Of a DNA stretch of 49,549 nucleotides, positions 32,429-41,075 are shown piece by piece (positions within the stretch are counted from its first letter, which is position 1; each line of letters begins with the position of its first letter). Where the stretch lies: positions 1 through 49,549 of the forward strand of contig NZ_CALNAT010000070.1 in assembly GCF_937873925.1 (NCBI RefSeq), given 5' to 3'. Under the pieces are notes generated by a model. The model was not told the origin of the DNA and did no database searches. It saw only the letters and a list, made by a program, of their open reading frames with translations. The position numbers and the translations under genes are program-made. The stretch is from an uncultured Proteiniphilum sp. GTDB lineage: Bacteria > Bacteroidota > Bacteroidia > Bacteroidales > Dysgonomonadaceae.

Positions 32429-35400
32429 ATGAACTTATCGGAATTAAGTATAAAACGGCCTGTTCTGGCCACGGTGATGGTGCTGATCATCATCATCTTC
32501 GGCCTGATCGGCTACACCAGTCTTCCCGTCCGGGAATACCCCAACGTGGACAATCCCATCATTACCGTACAGGTATCCTATCCGGGCGCCAATGCGGAGG
32601 TGATCGAGAACCAGATCACGGAACCGCTGGAACAGAATATCAACGGTATTCCGGGAATCCGTTCGCTCATGAGCCAGAGTAGCCAGGGCAGTTCACGGAT
32701 CACCGTGGAGTTTGAGTTGAGCGTGGATATGGAGACTGCCGCAAACGACGTGAGGGATAAAGTCTCTATCGCGCAAAGATACCTGCCCCGCGATGTCGAT
32801 CCACCCACGGTATCAAAAGCCGATGCCGACTCCGATCCCATCATGCAAATCACCATACAGAGCCCTGTCCGATCAATGCTGGAACTCTCGGAAATCGCCG
32901 ATCTCACTGTAAAAGAACGGCTGCAAACTATTTCCAACGTAAGCGCCGTGGAAATCTGGGGTGAATACCGGTACGCCATGCGTCTGTGGCTCGATCCCCT
33001 CAGGATGGCCGCATACAATATCACACCCATAGATATTAAAAATGCACTGGACAGGGAAAACATAGAACTTCCCGCCGGGAGCATTGAGGGCGACCATATA
33101 GCACAATCCATACGTACTATGGGATTGATGCAGACGCCGGAAGATTTCAACAATCTGATCCTGGTGGAGAATGACTTCCGTATTGTGCGCTTCCGCGATG
33201 TGGGATATGCCGAGCTGGATGCGGCCAACCGCCAGAATATCCTCAAAAGGAACGGAGTGCCTATGGTAAGCTGCGTGATCATCCCGCAACCGGGCGCCAA
33301 CCATATCAGTATTGCCGACGAGGTAAGGGTCCGTATGGAACAAATGCGCAAAGACCTTCCCGAAGATGTGACCATTGACGTGGCATTCGATAACACCAAA
33401 TTTATAAGGGCCTCTATCAGTGAGGTAGAGAGTCCCGTGGTCATCGCCTTCATTCTGGTCGTAGCCATCATCTTTATTTTCTTAAGGAACTGGCGCGTAA
33501 CGCTGATCCCCGCATTGGTGATCCCTATCTCGCTCATCGGCATCTTTTTTGTGATGTACCTGGCGGGATTCTCCATCAACGTATTATCGATGTTGGCAGT
33601 GGTACTGGCGGTAGGGCTTGTAGTGGATGACGCCATCGTGGTGACTGAGAACATCTTTCAGAAAGTAGAGAGTGGAATGGATCCGGAGGAAGCATCCATC
33701 ATGGGATCCAAGGAGATATTCTTTGCCGTGATCTCCACCACCATTACGCTGGTGGCGATATTTTTCCCGATTGTTTTTCTGGAAGGGATGACGGGCCGAT
33801 TATTCCGCGAATTCAGTATTGTGATTTCCGGTGCGGTGCTTATCTCCTCTTTTGCCGCCTTATCTTTTGTGCCGATGCTTTCATCCAAAATGCTCACCAG
33901 GAGACGGGAAAAGAGTAAACTTTACAAAAAGACCGACAAGTTCTTCGATGGCATGAACCGGTTTTATGACAGATCGTTACATTCATTCCTGCGTCGCAAA
34001 TGGCTGGTCCTGCCTGTCATCATCGTTTCCGGACTGTTTATCGTCCTTTTCTGGAATATGATCCCCGCGGAGATGGCTCCTTTAGAAGACCGCTCCGTAG
34101 TGATGGTCAGAAGCTCCGCTCCGGAAGGGGCTACCTACGAATTTATCAGGGACTATACCGACCGTATCTCAGACATAGCCGATTCTGTCGCCCCCGAAAA
34201 GGAATCGAACATCACCATGACCCGCGGCAGTTTCGGTATGGTACGCTTAGTTTTGCCCGATATGAATCAACGTGAACGCAGCCAGATGGAAATAGCCGAT
34301 GCCCTTACCCTTGCCGTAAGGGATGAGACCGCCGCCCGCGCTTTCGTGCAGCAACAATCCACCTTCGGCGGCCGCCGTGCCGGCATGCCCATACGGTATG
34401 TATTACAGGCACCCAATATTGAAAAATTGCAGGAGTTTATTCCTCCTTTTATGGAGAGGATGAACGCAAGTCCCTACTTCCAGATGAGTGACGTAGACCT
34501 GAAGTTTACCAAACCGGAGACACGGATAATCATCGACCGCGACAAAGCGGCCATGTTAGGGGTAAGTACCCGTGACATCGGCCAAACCCTGCAATATGCG
34601 CTCAGCGGCCAGCGGATGGGTTATTTTTATATGAACGGTAAACAGTATGAGATCCTGGGTGAGATCAACCGTCAGCAACGCAACACGCCGGTCGACCTGA
34701 AAACCATATACATCAAAAACTCCGCCGGCCAGATGATCCAGATGGACAATCTGGTAAAGCTTGAAGAGTCGGTCGCCCCACCCCAACTCTACCGCTACAA
34801 CCGCTTCAATTCCGCTACCATCTCGGCAGGGATAGCACCGGGTTATTCACTGGGAGAAGGGTTGGAAGAAATGGACCGGATCGCTGCCGATGTGCTGGAC
34901 GACACCTTCAGGACCGCCCTGGAAGGCGAATCCAGAAATTTCCGGGAGAGTTCCTCCAGCCTGCTTTTTGCTTTTGCACTGGCCATCGTGTTGATCTTCC
35001 TCGTGATGGCTGCGCAGTTCGAAAGTTTCAAAGACCCGTTCGTCATCATGTTCACGGTTCCCCTGGCGCTGTTCGGCGCACTGCTGTTCATGTGGATGTT
35101 GGGGATCACGATGAACATCTACAGCCAGATCGGTATCATTATGCTGATCGGCCTGGTGACCAAGAATGGGATCCTGATCGTGGAGTTTGCCAATCAACGG
35201 CAGAACGCAGGCATCGATAAGTTCAGCGCTATCCTTCAAGCCTCTATCCAGCGGCTGCGCCCTATCCTGATGACCAGTATCTCCACCATCCTCGGATCCC
35301 TGCCCCTTATGTTCGCCTCCGGTGAAGGAGCCAACGGGCGGATCGCCATGGGTACGGCCGTAGTGGGTGGATTACTCATCTCTACCCTGCTCACCCTCTA

Positions 35401-35500
35401 CCTCATCCCGGCCATGTATATCTATCTCTCTACCGACAGGGAAGTAAAAGAGATGAAAAGGGTGAAAAAGAAAGAGCAAGGAGCTGGGGAACAAGAGTAG
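32429..35500 (+). CDS. RND multidrug efflux pump, HAE1 type
   Basis: This 1023-residue inner-membrane RND pump starts at the ATG 32429 (MNLSELSIKRPVLATVM); an upstream TTG in frame would add 8 residues inside the adaptor gene. It has the full duplicated layout of 12 membrane helices and two large periplasmic loops. The proton-relay Asp pair lies in GLVVDDAIVVTENIF (TM4), and GLVTKNGILIVEFANQ is in the TM10 region. The sequence is of the MexB/AcrB-like hydrophobe/amphiphile type rather than the metal type. The substrates cannot be told from sequence. Confidence 0.95.
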   Translation: MNLSELSIKRPVLATVMVLIIIIFGLIGYTSLPVREYPNVDNPIITVQVSYPGANAEVIENQITEPLEQNINGIPGIRSLMSQSSQGSSRITVEFELSVDMETAANDVRDKVSIAQRYLPRDVDPPTVSKADADSDPIMQITIQSPVRSMLELSEIADLTVKERLQTISNVSAVEIWGEYRYAMRLWLDPLRMAAYNITPIDIKNALDRENIELPAGSIEGDHIAQSIRTMGLMQTPEDFNNLILVENDFRIVRFRDVGYAELDAANRQNILKRNGVPMVSCVIIPQPGANHISIADEVRVRMEQMRKDLPEDVTIDVAFDNTKFIRASISEVESPVVIAFILVVAIIFIFLRNWRVTLIPALVIPISLIGIFFVMYLAGFSINVLSMLAVVLAVGLVVDDAIVVTENIFQKVESGMDPEEASIMGSKEIFFAVISTTITLVAIFFPIVFLEGMTGRLFREFSIVISGAVLISSFAALSFVPMLSSKMLTRRREKSKLYKKTDKFFDGMNRFYDRSLHSFLRRKWLVLPVIIVSGLFIVLFWNMIPAEMAPLEDRSVVMVRSSAPEGATYEFIRDYTDRISDIADSVAPEKESNITMTRGSFGMVRLVLPDMNQRERSQMEIADALTLAVRDETAARAFVQQQSTFGGRRAGMPIRYVLQAPNIEKLQEFIPPFMERMNASPYFQMSDVDLKFTKPETRIIIDRDKAAMLGVSTRDIGQTLQYALSGQRMGYFYMNGKQYEILGEINRQQRNTPVDLKTIYIKNSAGQMIQMDNLVKLEESVAPPQLYRYNRFNSATISAGIAPGYSLGEGLEEMDRIAADVLDDTFRTALEGESRNFRESSSSLLFAFALAIVLIFLVMAAQFESFKDPFVIMFTVPLALFGALLFMWMLGITMNIYSQIGIIMLIGLVTKNGILIVEFANQRQNAGIDKFSAILQASIQRLRPILMTSISTILGSLPLMFASGEGANGRIAMGTAVVGGLLISTLLTLYLIPAMYIYLSTDREVKEMKRVKKKEQGAGEQE

Positions 35501-35645
35501 TTCGTTGATGTGATGATTTGCTGATGCGATAATGAATGTATATCAATGTGCCAATGTGAATAATATGTCAATGAGACTAATGTGATGTAATATTCAATCT
35601 CAGAAATAATTGGTAATTAATAATTTGTAATTGATAATTCACAAT
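35501..35645 (+). repeat. Low-complexity intergenic spacer with dispersed word copy 3
   Basis: The spacer between the pump and channel genes is built of short words: GATGTGATGAT, the 19-mer ATGTGCCAATGTGAATAAT (35546-35564, identical to 24619-24637), and a TAATTGGTAATTAATAATTT-type run up to the next start. It encodes nothing. Confidence 0.6.
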
Positions 35646-36968
35646 ATGATGATAAAAAGTGTGCCGGTATTGCTCTTTCTTCTGCTTTCTACGGTTGCAT
35701 CATCCGCACAGCCTGTGATGGATCTGCTGGAATGTCTGAGAAAAGGACTCGAGAACAACTACGATCTGCGCATCGTACGCAACGAAGAGTTGATCTCGGA
35801 CAATAATGTCACATTAGGGAATGCCGGATTCCTGCCGGAAGTCAGCCTGAACTCCGGTTATGACCTACGCAACAGTAATTCCGACCAGTACCCGGCGGAA
35901 GGAGAAAGTGTCATAGAGAGTCGTAATTCCAATACACAGACGCTGGATGCCGGGTTGAACCTCAACTGGACACTTTTCGAAGGGTTCCGGGTGCAGACCA
36001 ACTATCAACGGCTAAAGGAACTGCAGACCGTCGGAGAATTGAATACGCGGCTGGCTATGGAAGAATTCATTGCCAACCTTACGGCGGAGTATTACAACTA
36101 TGTACAACAGCAGATACGGCTGGGAAATCTCCAATACGCGGTATCGCTTTCCAAAGAACGGTTGCGCATCGTGGAAGCGCGTTATCAGGTGGGTTCCCTT
36201 TCAAGGCTCGACCTGCAACAGGCGAAGGTCGATTTCAATGCGGACAGCTCACTGCTCATCCAGCAGTACGAGATACTCAACAGTTCCCGGATACGGTTGA
36301 ATGAGATGATGGGGGGCAATGTGGAGCAAGACTTCCTGGCGAAGGACACTACCATTCTTTTCGATACCGCCCTGTCGAAAGAAGAATTGTTCAACCAGAC
36401 GATGCAGCACAACACGGTTCTTTTGCTGACCGGGAAGAACAAAACGCTGAGCGAACTGGATCTGAAAAGCCTGAGAAGCCGCAATTATCCTTACCTGCGG
36501 TTGAATGCAGGTTATGGTTTTACGCACTATAACTATAATACGGGAACACTCGACAGGCAACGTACCTGGGGACCGAACGCGGGACTCACGCTCGGCTATA
36601 CCCTCTTCGAGGGGTTCAATCGCAGAAGGGAGCAGAAAAACGCGGAGATCACCATTCAAAACCGGCAATTGGAGATTGAAAGGAATAAACTGGCGCTGGA
36701 AAGTGACTTCGCCAATATGTGGATGGCCTATCAGAATAACATAGAGCTGACCAATCTGGAACTCGAAAGCCTCGAAAATGCAGAGCTGAATTACGAGATC
36801 GCCATGGAGAGATACAAGATCGGAGACCTGTCGGGACTGGAATTACGGGAAGCGCAAAACAGCCTGCTCGAAGCGGAACAGCGGCTTCTCACCGCACAGT
36901 ACAATACCAAACTCTACGAAATATCTCTGTTACAGATCAGCGGTAAAGTCGGGGAATATTTGGAGTAA
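35646..36968 (+). CDS. RND efflux outer-membrane channel (TolC/OEP family)
   Basis: This 440-residue TolC-family channel begins at the ATG 35646 with a signal peptide (VPVLLFLLLSTVASSAQ). It shows the two-fold OEP repeat: coiled-coil helices (VQQQIRLGNLQYAVSLSKERLRIVEARYQVGSLSRLDLQQAKVDF and later TNLELESLENAELNYEIAMERYKIGDLSGLELREAQNSLLEAEQRLLTAQY) alternating with barrel strands (LNAGYGFTHYNY, AGLTLGYTLFEGF). It completes the tripartite pump with the two genes upstream, 145 bases after the pump gene. Confidence 0.93.
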   Translation: MMIKSVPVLLFLLLSTVASSAQPVMDLLECLRKGLENNYDLRIVRNEELISDNNVTLGNAGFLPEVSLNSGYDLRNSNSDQYPAEGESVIESRNSNTQTLDAGLNLNWTLFEGFRVQTNYQRLKELQTVGELNTRLAMEEFIANLTAEYYNYVQQQIRLGNLQYAVSLSKERLRIVEARYQVGSLSRLDLQQAKVDFNADSSLLIQQYEILNSSRIRLNEMMGGNVEQDFLAKDTTILFDTALSKEELFNQTMQHNTVLLLTGKNKTLSELDLKSLRSRNYPYLRLNAGYGFTHYNYNTGTLDRQRTWGPNAGLTLGYTLFEGFNRRREQKNAEITIQNRQLEIERNKLALESDFANMWMAYQNNIELTNLELESLENAELNYEIAMERYKIGDLSGLELREAQNSLLEAEQRLLTAQYNTKLYEISLLQISGKVGEYLE

Positions 36969-36989
36969 GATGTTGGGATTTGGGATCCC

Positions 36990-37040
36990 GGATGTGGGAT
37001 GTGGGATGTGGGAATTGGTGATAAAGGATAAAGGATAAAG
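36990..37040 (+). repeat. Two heptamer triplets: (GGATGTG)3 and (GATAAAG)3
   Basis: GGATGTG occurs three times head to tail at 36990-37010, and GATAAAG three times at 37020-37040. They lie in the 103-bp gap between two convergent genes. The unit lengths are equal but the sequences differ. Confidence 0.85.
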
Positions 37041-37071
37041 GATAGAAGATAAGGGAGATAAAAACGAAAAT

Positions 37072-38142
37072 TTATTGAGGTAGTTCCGCTAAAATACCAT
37101 ACGAAACCAATAAACCGACCACTTCGGAATAGTTAGCCTGTCCCGAACTCACCTTATTTGTCTTCAGGTACGCATCATACATTTTATCCTGCATCTCCGA
37201 CAGAGATTCGTCTCTCGCCGCGAGCCAATGCTCCCGGTTTCGTTGCAGATCCGCAATGATCTCCGTCCGGATAGACAAAGCCAGCGATTCATATTCCTCC
37301 GGCAGAAACCGGCGTATATCGTTCAATACATACCGGAGCGTAGATGCGTACGCACTGTACCGGATCCTTTCGTCGCTACTGCGGGCACAAACAACAAAAG
37401 CATACAGGTTCGCTTCCGATTCGGGTGCAATACCGAACTGATGCGCCATTTCATGCGCCAGGGTGAACGGATAGGTAAAATTCAGGCTGTAGTTATTCAC
37501 ATGGATCTCATTGAAAAACGGTCCGAAATACCCGGAAACACCCATTTTCGAATATACCGTTTCGAACATCATCGGTTTTACCCTCCTTTTTCCATTGGGA
37601 TAAGATACCTTTAACGACTGATGCAACGCCTGATACGATAATTCAACTTTACGCCGGACATCGTTCTTCGCCATATCCGTGCAATCGGCATAATAACGGT
37701 TCGCATGATCAATGAACCGGACAGCAAAATCCCTGAAAATTTCCGGATCGAATGTCATCTCCGCCACGTCGCTCCGCTCGTAGAAATCTTCCCGGAAATA
37801 AGCGATTCCCCAGCTAAAATAGAACCAGGCCACAATGACGGTCACGAACCGGATCAGCGAAAAAAGGAACTTTGAAAAAGTGATCTTACGTATGATGGCG
37901 AACAGGATCAACTTTACCAACAGCAGCACCGCCAGGATCAGGAATATATCGTATAATGAAAAGGGGAAGAGGGTCGAGACAGAAGAGAGTATGGCACCCA
38001 CAACAGGGTAAATCACGCTTATATACCATTCGGAAAGCGTCGCGCTAAGGCTAAATACAAAGATCATCGCAAATAATGCGCCTGCAATTATCAGCAAAAG
38101 CATGAATTGTCGCTTTTGCACTCTATCACCATGTTTTGACAT
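37072..38142 (-). CDS. DUF3810 family membrane zinc-metalloprotease-like protein
   Basis: This protein has about 356 residues from the ATG at 38142; an in-frame ATG at 38214 would add 24 residues of doubtful character, and another at 38103 begins directly at the first membrane helix. Three membrane segments occupy roughly residues 14-115. A soluble domain carries HEMAHQFG (His230, Glu231, His234 in this numbering) followed by ESEAN with a likely third zinc ligand. That is the pattern of DUF3810 proteins, which I know as predicted zinc metallopeptidases of Bacteroidetes. Substrate is unknown. It lies 3' of a minus-strand row with another metalloprotease-like membrane protein and an ABC ATPase. 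Confidence 0.82.
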   Translation of the reverse strand: MSKHGDRVQKRQFMLLLIIAGALFAMIFVFSLSATLSEWYISVIYPVVGAILSSVSTLFPFSLYDIFLILAVLLLVKLILFAIIRKITFSKFLFSLIRFVTVIVAWFYFSWGIAYFREDFYERSDVAEMTFDPEIFRDFAVRFIDHANRYYADCTDMAKNDVRRKVELSYQALHQSLKVSYPNGKRRVKPMMFETVYSKMGVSGYFGPFFNEIHVNNYSLNFTYPFTLAHEMAHQFGIAPESEANLYAFVVCARSSDERIRYSAYASTLRYVLNDIRRFLPEEYESLALSIRTEIIADLQRNREHWLAARDESLSEMQDKMYDAYLKTNKVSSGQANYSEVVGLLVSYGILAELPQ

Positions 38143-38218
38143 CATGTTATCAAAAATACTGCTTTTTCTAAAATCCCATGTATCATGCCGGATATATTTT
38201 GGTTCAAAACTCAATAAT

Positions 38219-38395
38219 AGTCCGGTAGATTTTTACTTAATACAGATAAATCAAGAAATTAAAAAACACATCCAAGAAGGCATATTTTTTATTGATAATC
38301 AAACAATTATAATCGATATCCTGAAAGAATACCTAACAGTTGAGCTCTATAAACCTGGAATTAAATTCTCCGTAGACCTTGCACAAATTATCTAG
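38219..38395 (+). other. Unassigned coding-like stretch without a good start
   Basis: One plus-strand frame stays open for about 58 codons to a TAG at 38393-38395 and reads like a small folded protein (VDFYLIQINQEIKKHIQEG, LKEYLTVELYKPGIKF). It has no ATG of its own: the nearest in frame lies inside the divergent DUF3810 gene. Its end touches the DUF3267 stop. It could be a gene remnant or chance. I do not recognise it. Confidence 0.25.
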
Positions 38396-38946
38396 CTTTT
38401 CCGGTAGACGTAACAACCGGCTTCCGACGGGTGATCCTGCACATAAGTTTCCGGATGCTCCTTTCTCAGTATCCACACCACCATAAAATCCCCCGCCGCA
38501 GCGCCGGTAAAAATAACCCCCAATAACAGCAGCAGTCCACTTCCGTTGAAAAGGGATATAACAGCCGGGACAATCCCCAGCAGCAGCGCCGGCATCAATG
38601 CCCCAAGGAAGTAATGTTTTATCTTTAGCGGTTCTTTGCAGTGGCAATAAGGCGTAAGCATCTGCCACATCACCCCGAAGCGGATGCTTTTAAGCCCGTT
38701 TTTGGCAAATAACCCGAAAAAAAGCCCGTGGATCAGTTCATGAATGATAATACCGACCACAAATAACAATATGAATAAAAGGCTTTGCTGCATTGAGAGT
38801 GAGAGATCTGGTTTCCAAATAAAGTAAAAAGGAACGCCGAACAGTACCGCCGCAGCGCCGGTGATCGCCAGAGCCACACCGCTTGCGGTATACATATTGA
38901 TCGTCCTCAGCTCTTTTTCGTAATTGTCAAAACTTTTCATTGTCAA
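38392..38946 (-). CDS. DUF3267 family membrane zinc metalloprotease
   Basis: This 184-residue membrane protein has HELIHG in its third helix (His69, Glu70, His73) and four predicted helices in all. This is the site-2-protease-like layout of DUF3267. MLTPYCHCKEPLKIKHYFLGALMPALLLG is the usual second family block, where the third ligand region lies. The start overlaps the stop of the ABC ATPase gene by 4 bases (ATGA type), so the two are translationally coupled. A link of protease and ABC transporter suggests processing or quality control of an exported peptide or membrane protein (inference). Confidence 0.85.
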   Translation of the reverse strand: MTMKSFDNYEKELRTINMYTASGVALAITGAAAVLFGVPFYFIWKPDLSLSMQQSLLFILLFVVGIIIHELIHGLFFGLFAKNGLKSIRFGVMWQMLTPYCHCKEPLKIKHYFLGALMPALLLGIVPAVISLFNGSGLLLLLGVIFTGAAAGDFMVVWILRKEHPETYVQDHPSEAGCYVYRKS

Positions 38947-39623
38947 AAAGATAAATTTAAACTTCTTACTTTATCGTAAGCATGCTTCTCAATTTCCCGC
39001 TGTATATCCGACAATTGGTCCGACCTCATATAAGTTCTGCCGTCCTCTATCACGGTGAGTGTACCGGCAATTTTGACCAGTTGATCCAGATCGTGAGAAG
39101 AGATAAGAATTAAAGTATCCTGCTTTTTTAATTCCGATAATAGTTCCGACAAATAGGCTGATGACAAAACATCCAGTCCGTTGAATGGTTCATCCAGCAA
39201 CAGCACGTCATTTTGTTGTAACAAGAGCGCCAAAAGGTGTAGTTTTTTGAGCATACCCGTTGAATACTCATCGGCAAACTTATGCAAAGGCAATTCAAAG
39301 AGCCGGTTCAACCGATCCGTTTTCTCTTTGTCCTCTTTGCAGTTCTTTGCCGAAAGGCAAAAACGAATGAATTCGTAGCCGGTAATGCGTGGAAAAATAT
39401 AGGGATTAGCCGTCAACAGTCCGATCGTTTTGATATTCTTCCGCTCAATATTTCCATTGTAAGGAATATATCCCGCAACGCAATTCAAAAGAGTACTCTT
39501 TCCTGCCCCATTATTACCTATAACGCCATTTATAGCGCCTGAACGATAGCGCAGGTTTACATTCTCCAAAACCGTGGTTTTACCATACGATTTACTTAGT
39601 AATTCAACGATTAGTTCTTTCAT
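38943..39623 (-). CDS. ABC transporter ATP-binding protein
   Basis: This is a 226-residue ATPase from the ATG at 39623; an upstream ATG would add 14 residues with no conserved role. Walker A is GNNGAGKST, the signature loop is the divergent YSTGMLKKL, Walker B is VLLLDEPFNGLD, and the switch His lies in SSHDLD. The short length and the divergent signature resemble exporters with separate permeases, such as those for peptides or antibiotics. The candidate permease is the polytopic protein encoded 149 bases upstream. It is coupled by overlap to the DUF3267 gene. Confidence 0.92.
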   Translation of the reverse strand: MKELIVELLSKSYGKTTVLENVNLRYRSGAINGVIGNNGAGKSTLLNCVAGYIPYNGNIERKNIKTIGLLTANPYIFPRITGYEFIRFCLSAKNCKEDKEKTDRLNRLFELPLHKFADEYSTGMLKKLHLLALLLQQNDVLLLDEPFNGLDVLSSAYLSELLSELKKQDTLILISSHDLDQLVKIAGTLTVIEDGRTYMRSDQLSDIQREIEKHAYDKVRSLNLSF

Positions 39624-39772
39624 TCGATTAAAAATTAGACGCAAGAGCCAAGAATCAAGACGCAAGACATTTCAATCCTACTTGTGTGTGAATCTGTATT
39701 TCATGAGTGTTCCTTTCGATCATTCTTCACCAATTCCTTTCATTTTTTGTCCGTCCGCAGCATACAAACAAC

Positions 39773-40759
39773 TTATAAACGTTTTTCATAGACGGAAATA
39801 ATTGCGCGAATATTTTTTATAAAGAGAAAATACAATATTACCGTATAAACCGGCACTATGATAATGCCGTAAAGCGTAATACTCAAGGCTCCCTGTAGCA
39901 ATAGTCCAAAGAAAAAGATAACTGTCGCCAACGGAGCGGAAGGATAGAATGCGTACTTCGTCCAAAGCAATTGTACATTTATCAGTAAAACGGCCGGGAA
40001 GAACAATAACGTAACCATCCGTTCGGCCGGAAAAAGGAAGAACAGCGCTGCCACCAATGGAAACAGGTACAGGGCAGTGTTATAAAGAGTTTCTAAAAGT
40101 GTTCTCGTAATAAAATGTTTTGTGTTTATGTACATCTGTACAAAATCGGCTTCTTCGGTTTCCATTATAGTAGCCAAAAATCCGATAAACGTCCCCCCGC
40201 CCAGAACGACTATCCCTAAATTGTAGTTGTCATGTATATAGGCAATTACGATAAACAGGGCAATTAAAATCCAAATCACAGGCAATATATATCGCTGTTG
40301 AGCATGCCACAAATAACTGCTTTTCATAAAAAAGGGAGACGGCAAAACGGGTCTGAGCTTTACACTACGTCGTGCGGACAGATCAAGCGCCGAATATAAG
40401 AAAGCAACAATGACAGCCGTCATCCATAAATATCCGTTTACCAATACAAACGGAAGAGAAAGGAAAAAAGAATCTATAAAAACCGACAAAGGGTACAGAT
40501 CCCGATATTGCCTCAGAAAAAGCCGCTTATCTGCCCTGTAATTTATCCGGCTGCAAAGGAAAAACTGTATAACAATTGCCCCGGCGATCGATTGCCACGT
40601 TACGGGGATATCAATTTTCAATAAAACATACCCCAACAGCAGCGCCATAGCCGATAAGAGGAAAGCATAAGGAAACGGCACCTGTATAAGGAACCGTTTA
40701 CACACTGTCCACTTTAATTGTAATATGAGTAGCAACTGTTTTAGCAACATTGGCCTCAT
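39773..40759 (-). CDS. Polytopic membrane protein, probable ABC permease partner
   Basis: This 328-residue protein has about nine hydrophobic segments (PYAFLLSAMALLLGYVLL, SLPFVLVNGYLWMTAVIVAF, YILPVIWILIALFIVIAYI and others) and short charged loops. I do not recognise a family by motif. Its place upstream of an ABC ATPase without another permease makes it the likely membrane partner. ATG codons at 40759 and 40750 are both possible starts. It is divergent from the enolase leader. Confidence 0.6.
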   Translation of the reverse strand: MRPMLLKQLLLILQLKWTVCKRFLIQVPFPYAFLLSAMALLLGYVLLKIDIPVTWQSIAGAIVIQFFLCSRINYRADKRLFLRQYRDLYPLSVFIDSFFLSLPFVLVNGYLWMTAVIVAFLYSALDLSARRSVKLRPVLPSPFFMKSSYLWHAQQRYILPVIWILIALFIVIAYIHDNYNLGIVVLGGGTFIGFLATIMETEEADFVQMYINTKHFITRTLLETLYNTALYLFPLVAALFFLFPAERMVTLLFFPAVLLINVQLLWTKYAFYPSAPLATVIFFFGLLLQGALSITLYGIIIVPVYTVILYFLFIKNIRAIISVYEKRL

Positions 40760-40839
40760 TGAGACTGCATTGTTTCACACTCTTTATAGCAAAGATAAAA
40801 CTTAACTTCTGAATTATATACTATGAACAAAAAACTTTT

Positions 40840-40940
40840 TACCTTTGCAAAGTATATAAGGGAATGGAACTTCCCTGTTATAAACCGCTAATATAAATAG
40901 CTGATAGTTCCTACTTGATTAATCAATAAAAATAAAGATT
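40840..40940 (+). promoter_or_regulatory. Promoter box and structured leader before small ORF and enolase
   Basis: TACCTTTG at 40840-40847 matches the Bacteroides -7 box. Downstream are an AGGGAA/TTCCCT hairpin (40859-40876) and a larger element in which TTCCTACT (40908-40915) can pair perfectly with AGTAGGAA (40944-40951), which follows the small-ORF ATG at 40941. Inside it is the palindrome TTGATTAATCAA (40915-40926). The pairing could hide the small-ORF start. Confidence 0.45.
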
Positions 40941-41063
40941 ATGAGTAGGAATTTTGTATTTGTAGACTTCCCGGTTGGCGGTAAGACTCCCGGAAATAAA
41001 GGAATAATATCTGCTCATGTAGTAACTACATGGGCTATACCTGTTTGTATATATTTATTTTAA
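40941..41063 (+). CDS. Small ORF of 40 codons upstream of enolase
   Basis: An ATG opens a 40-codon frame ending 12 bases before the enolase ATG. The product is mildly hydrophobic at its C-terminal end (VVTTWAIPVCIYLF) and has a glycine/proline stretch (FPVGGKTPGNKG). A perfect-looking hairpin (GCTCATGTAG and CTACATGGGC, 41013-41035, loop TAA) lies inside it. It could be a leader peptide coupled to eno, a small membrane peptide, or chance. I do not recognise it. Confidence 0.3.
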   Translation: MSRNFVFVDFPVGGKTPGNKGIISAHVVTTWAIPVCIYLF

Positions 41064-41075
41064 AATAATTGACTT

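Noticed and set aside
32578..33654. 358-codon minus-strand open frame inside the RND pump gene
   Set aside because: It is antisense to conserved RND helices and rich in Ser/Thr/Ile in the way antisense frames are.
38102..38395. 97-codon plus-strand open frame from an ATG at 38102
   Set aside because: Its first 39 codons are antisense to the DUF3810 start and read like noise; only the part after 38219 looks protein-like.
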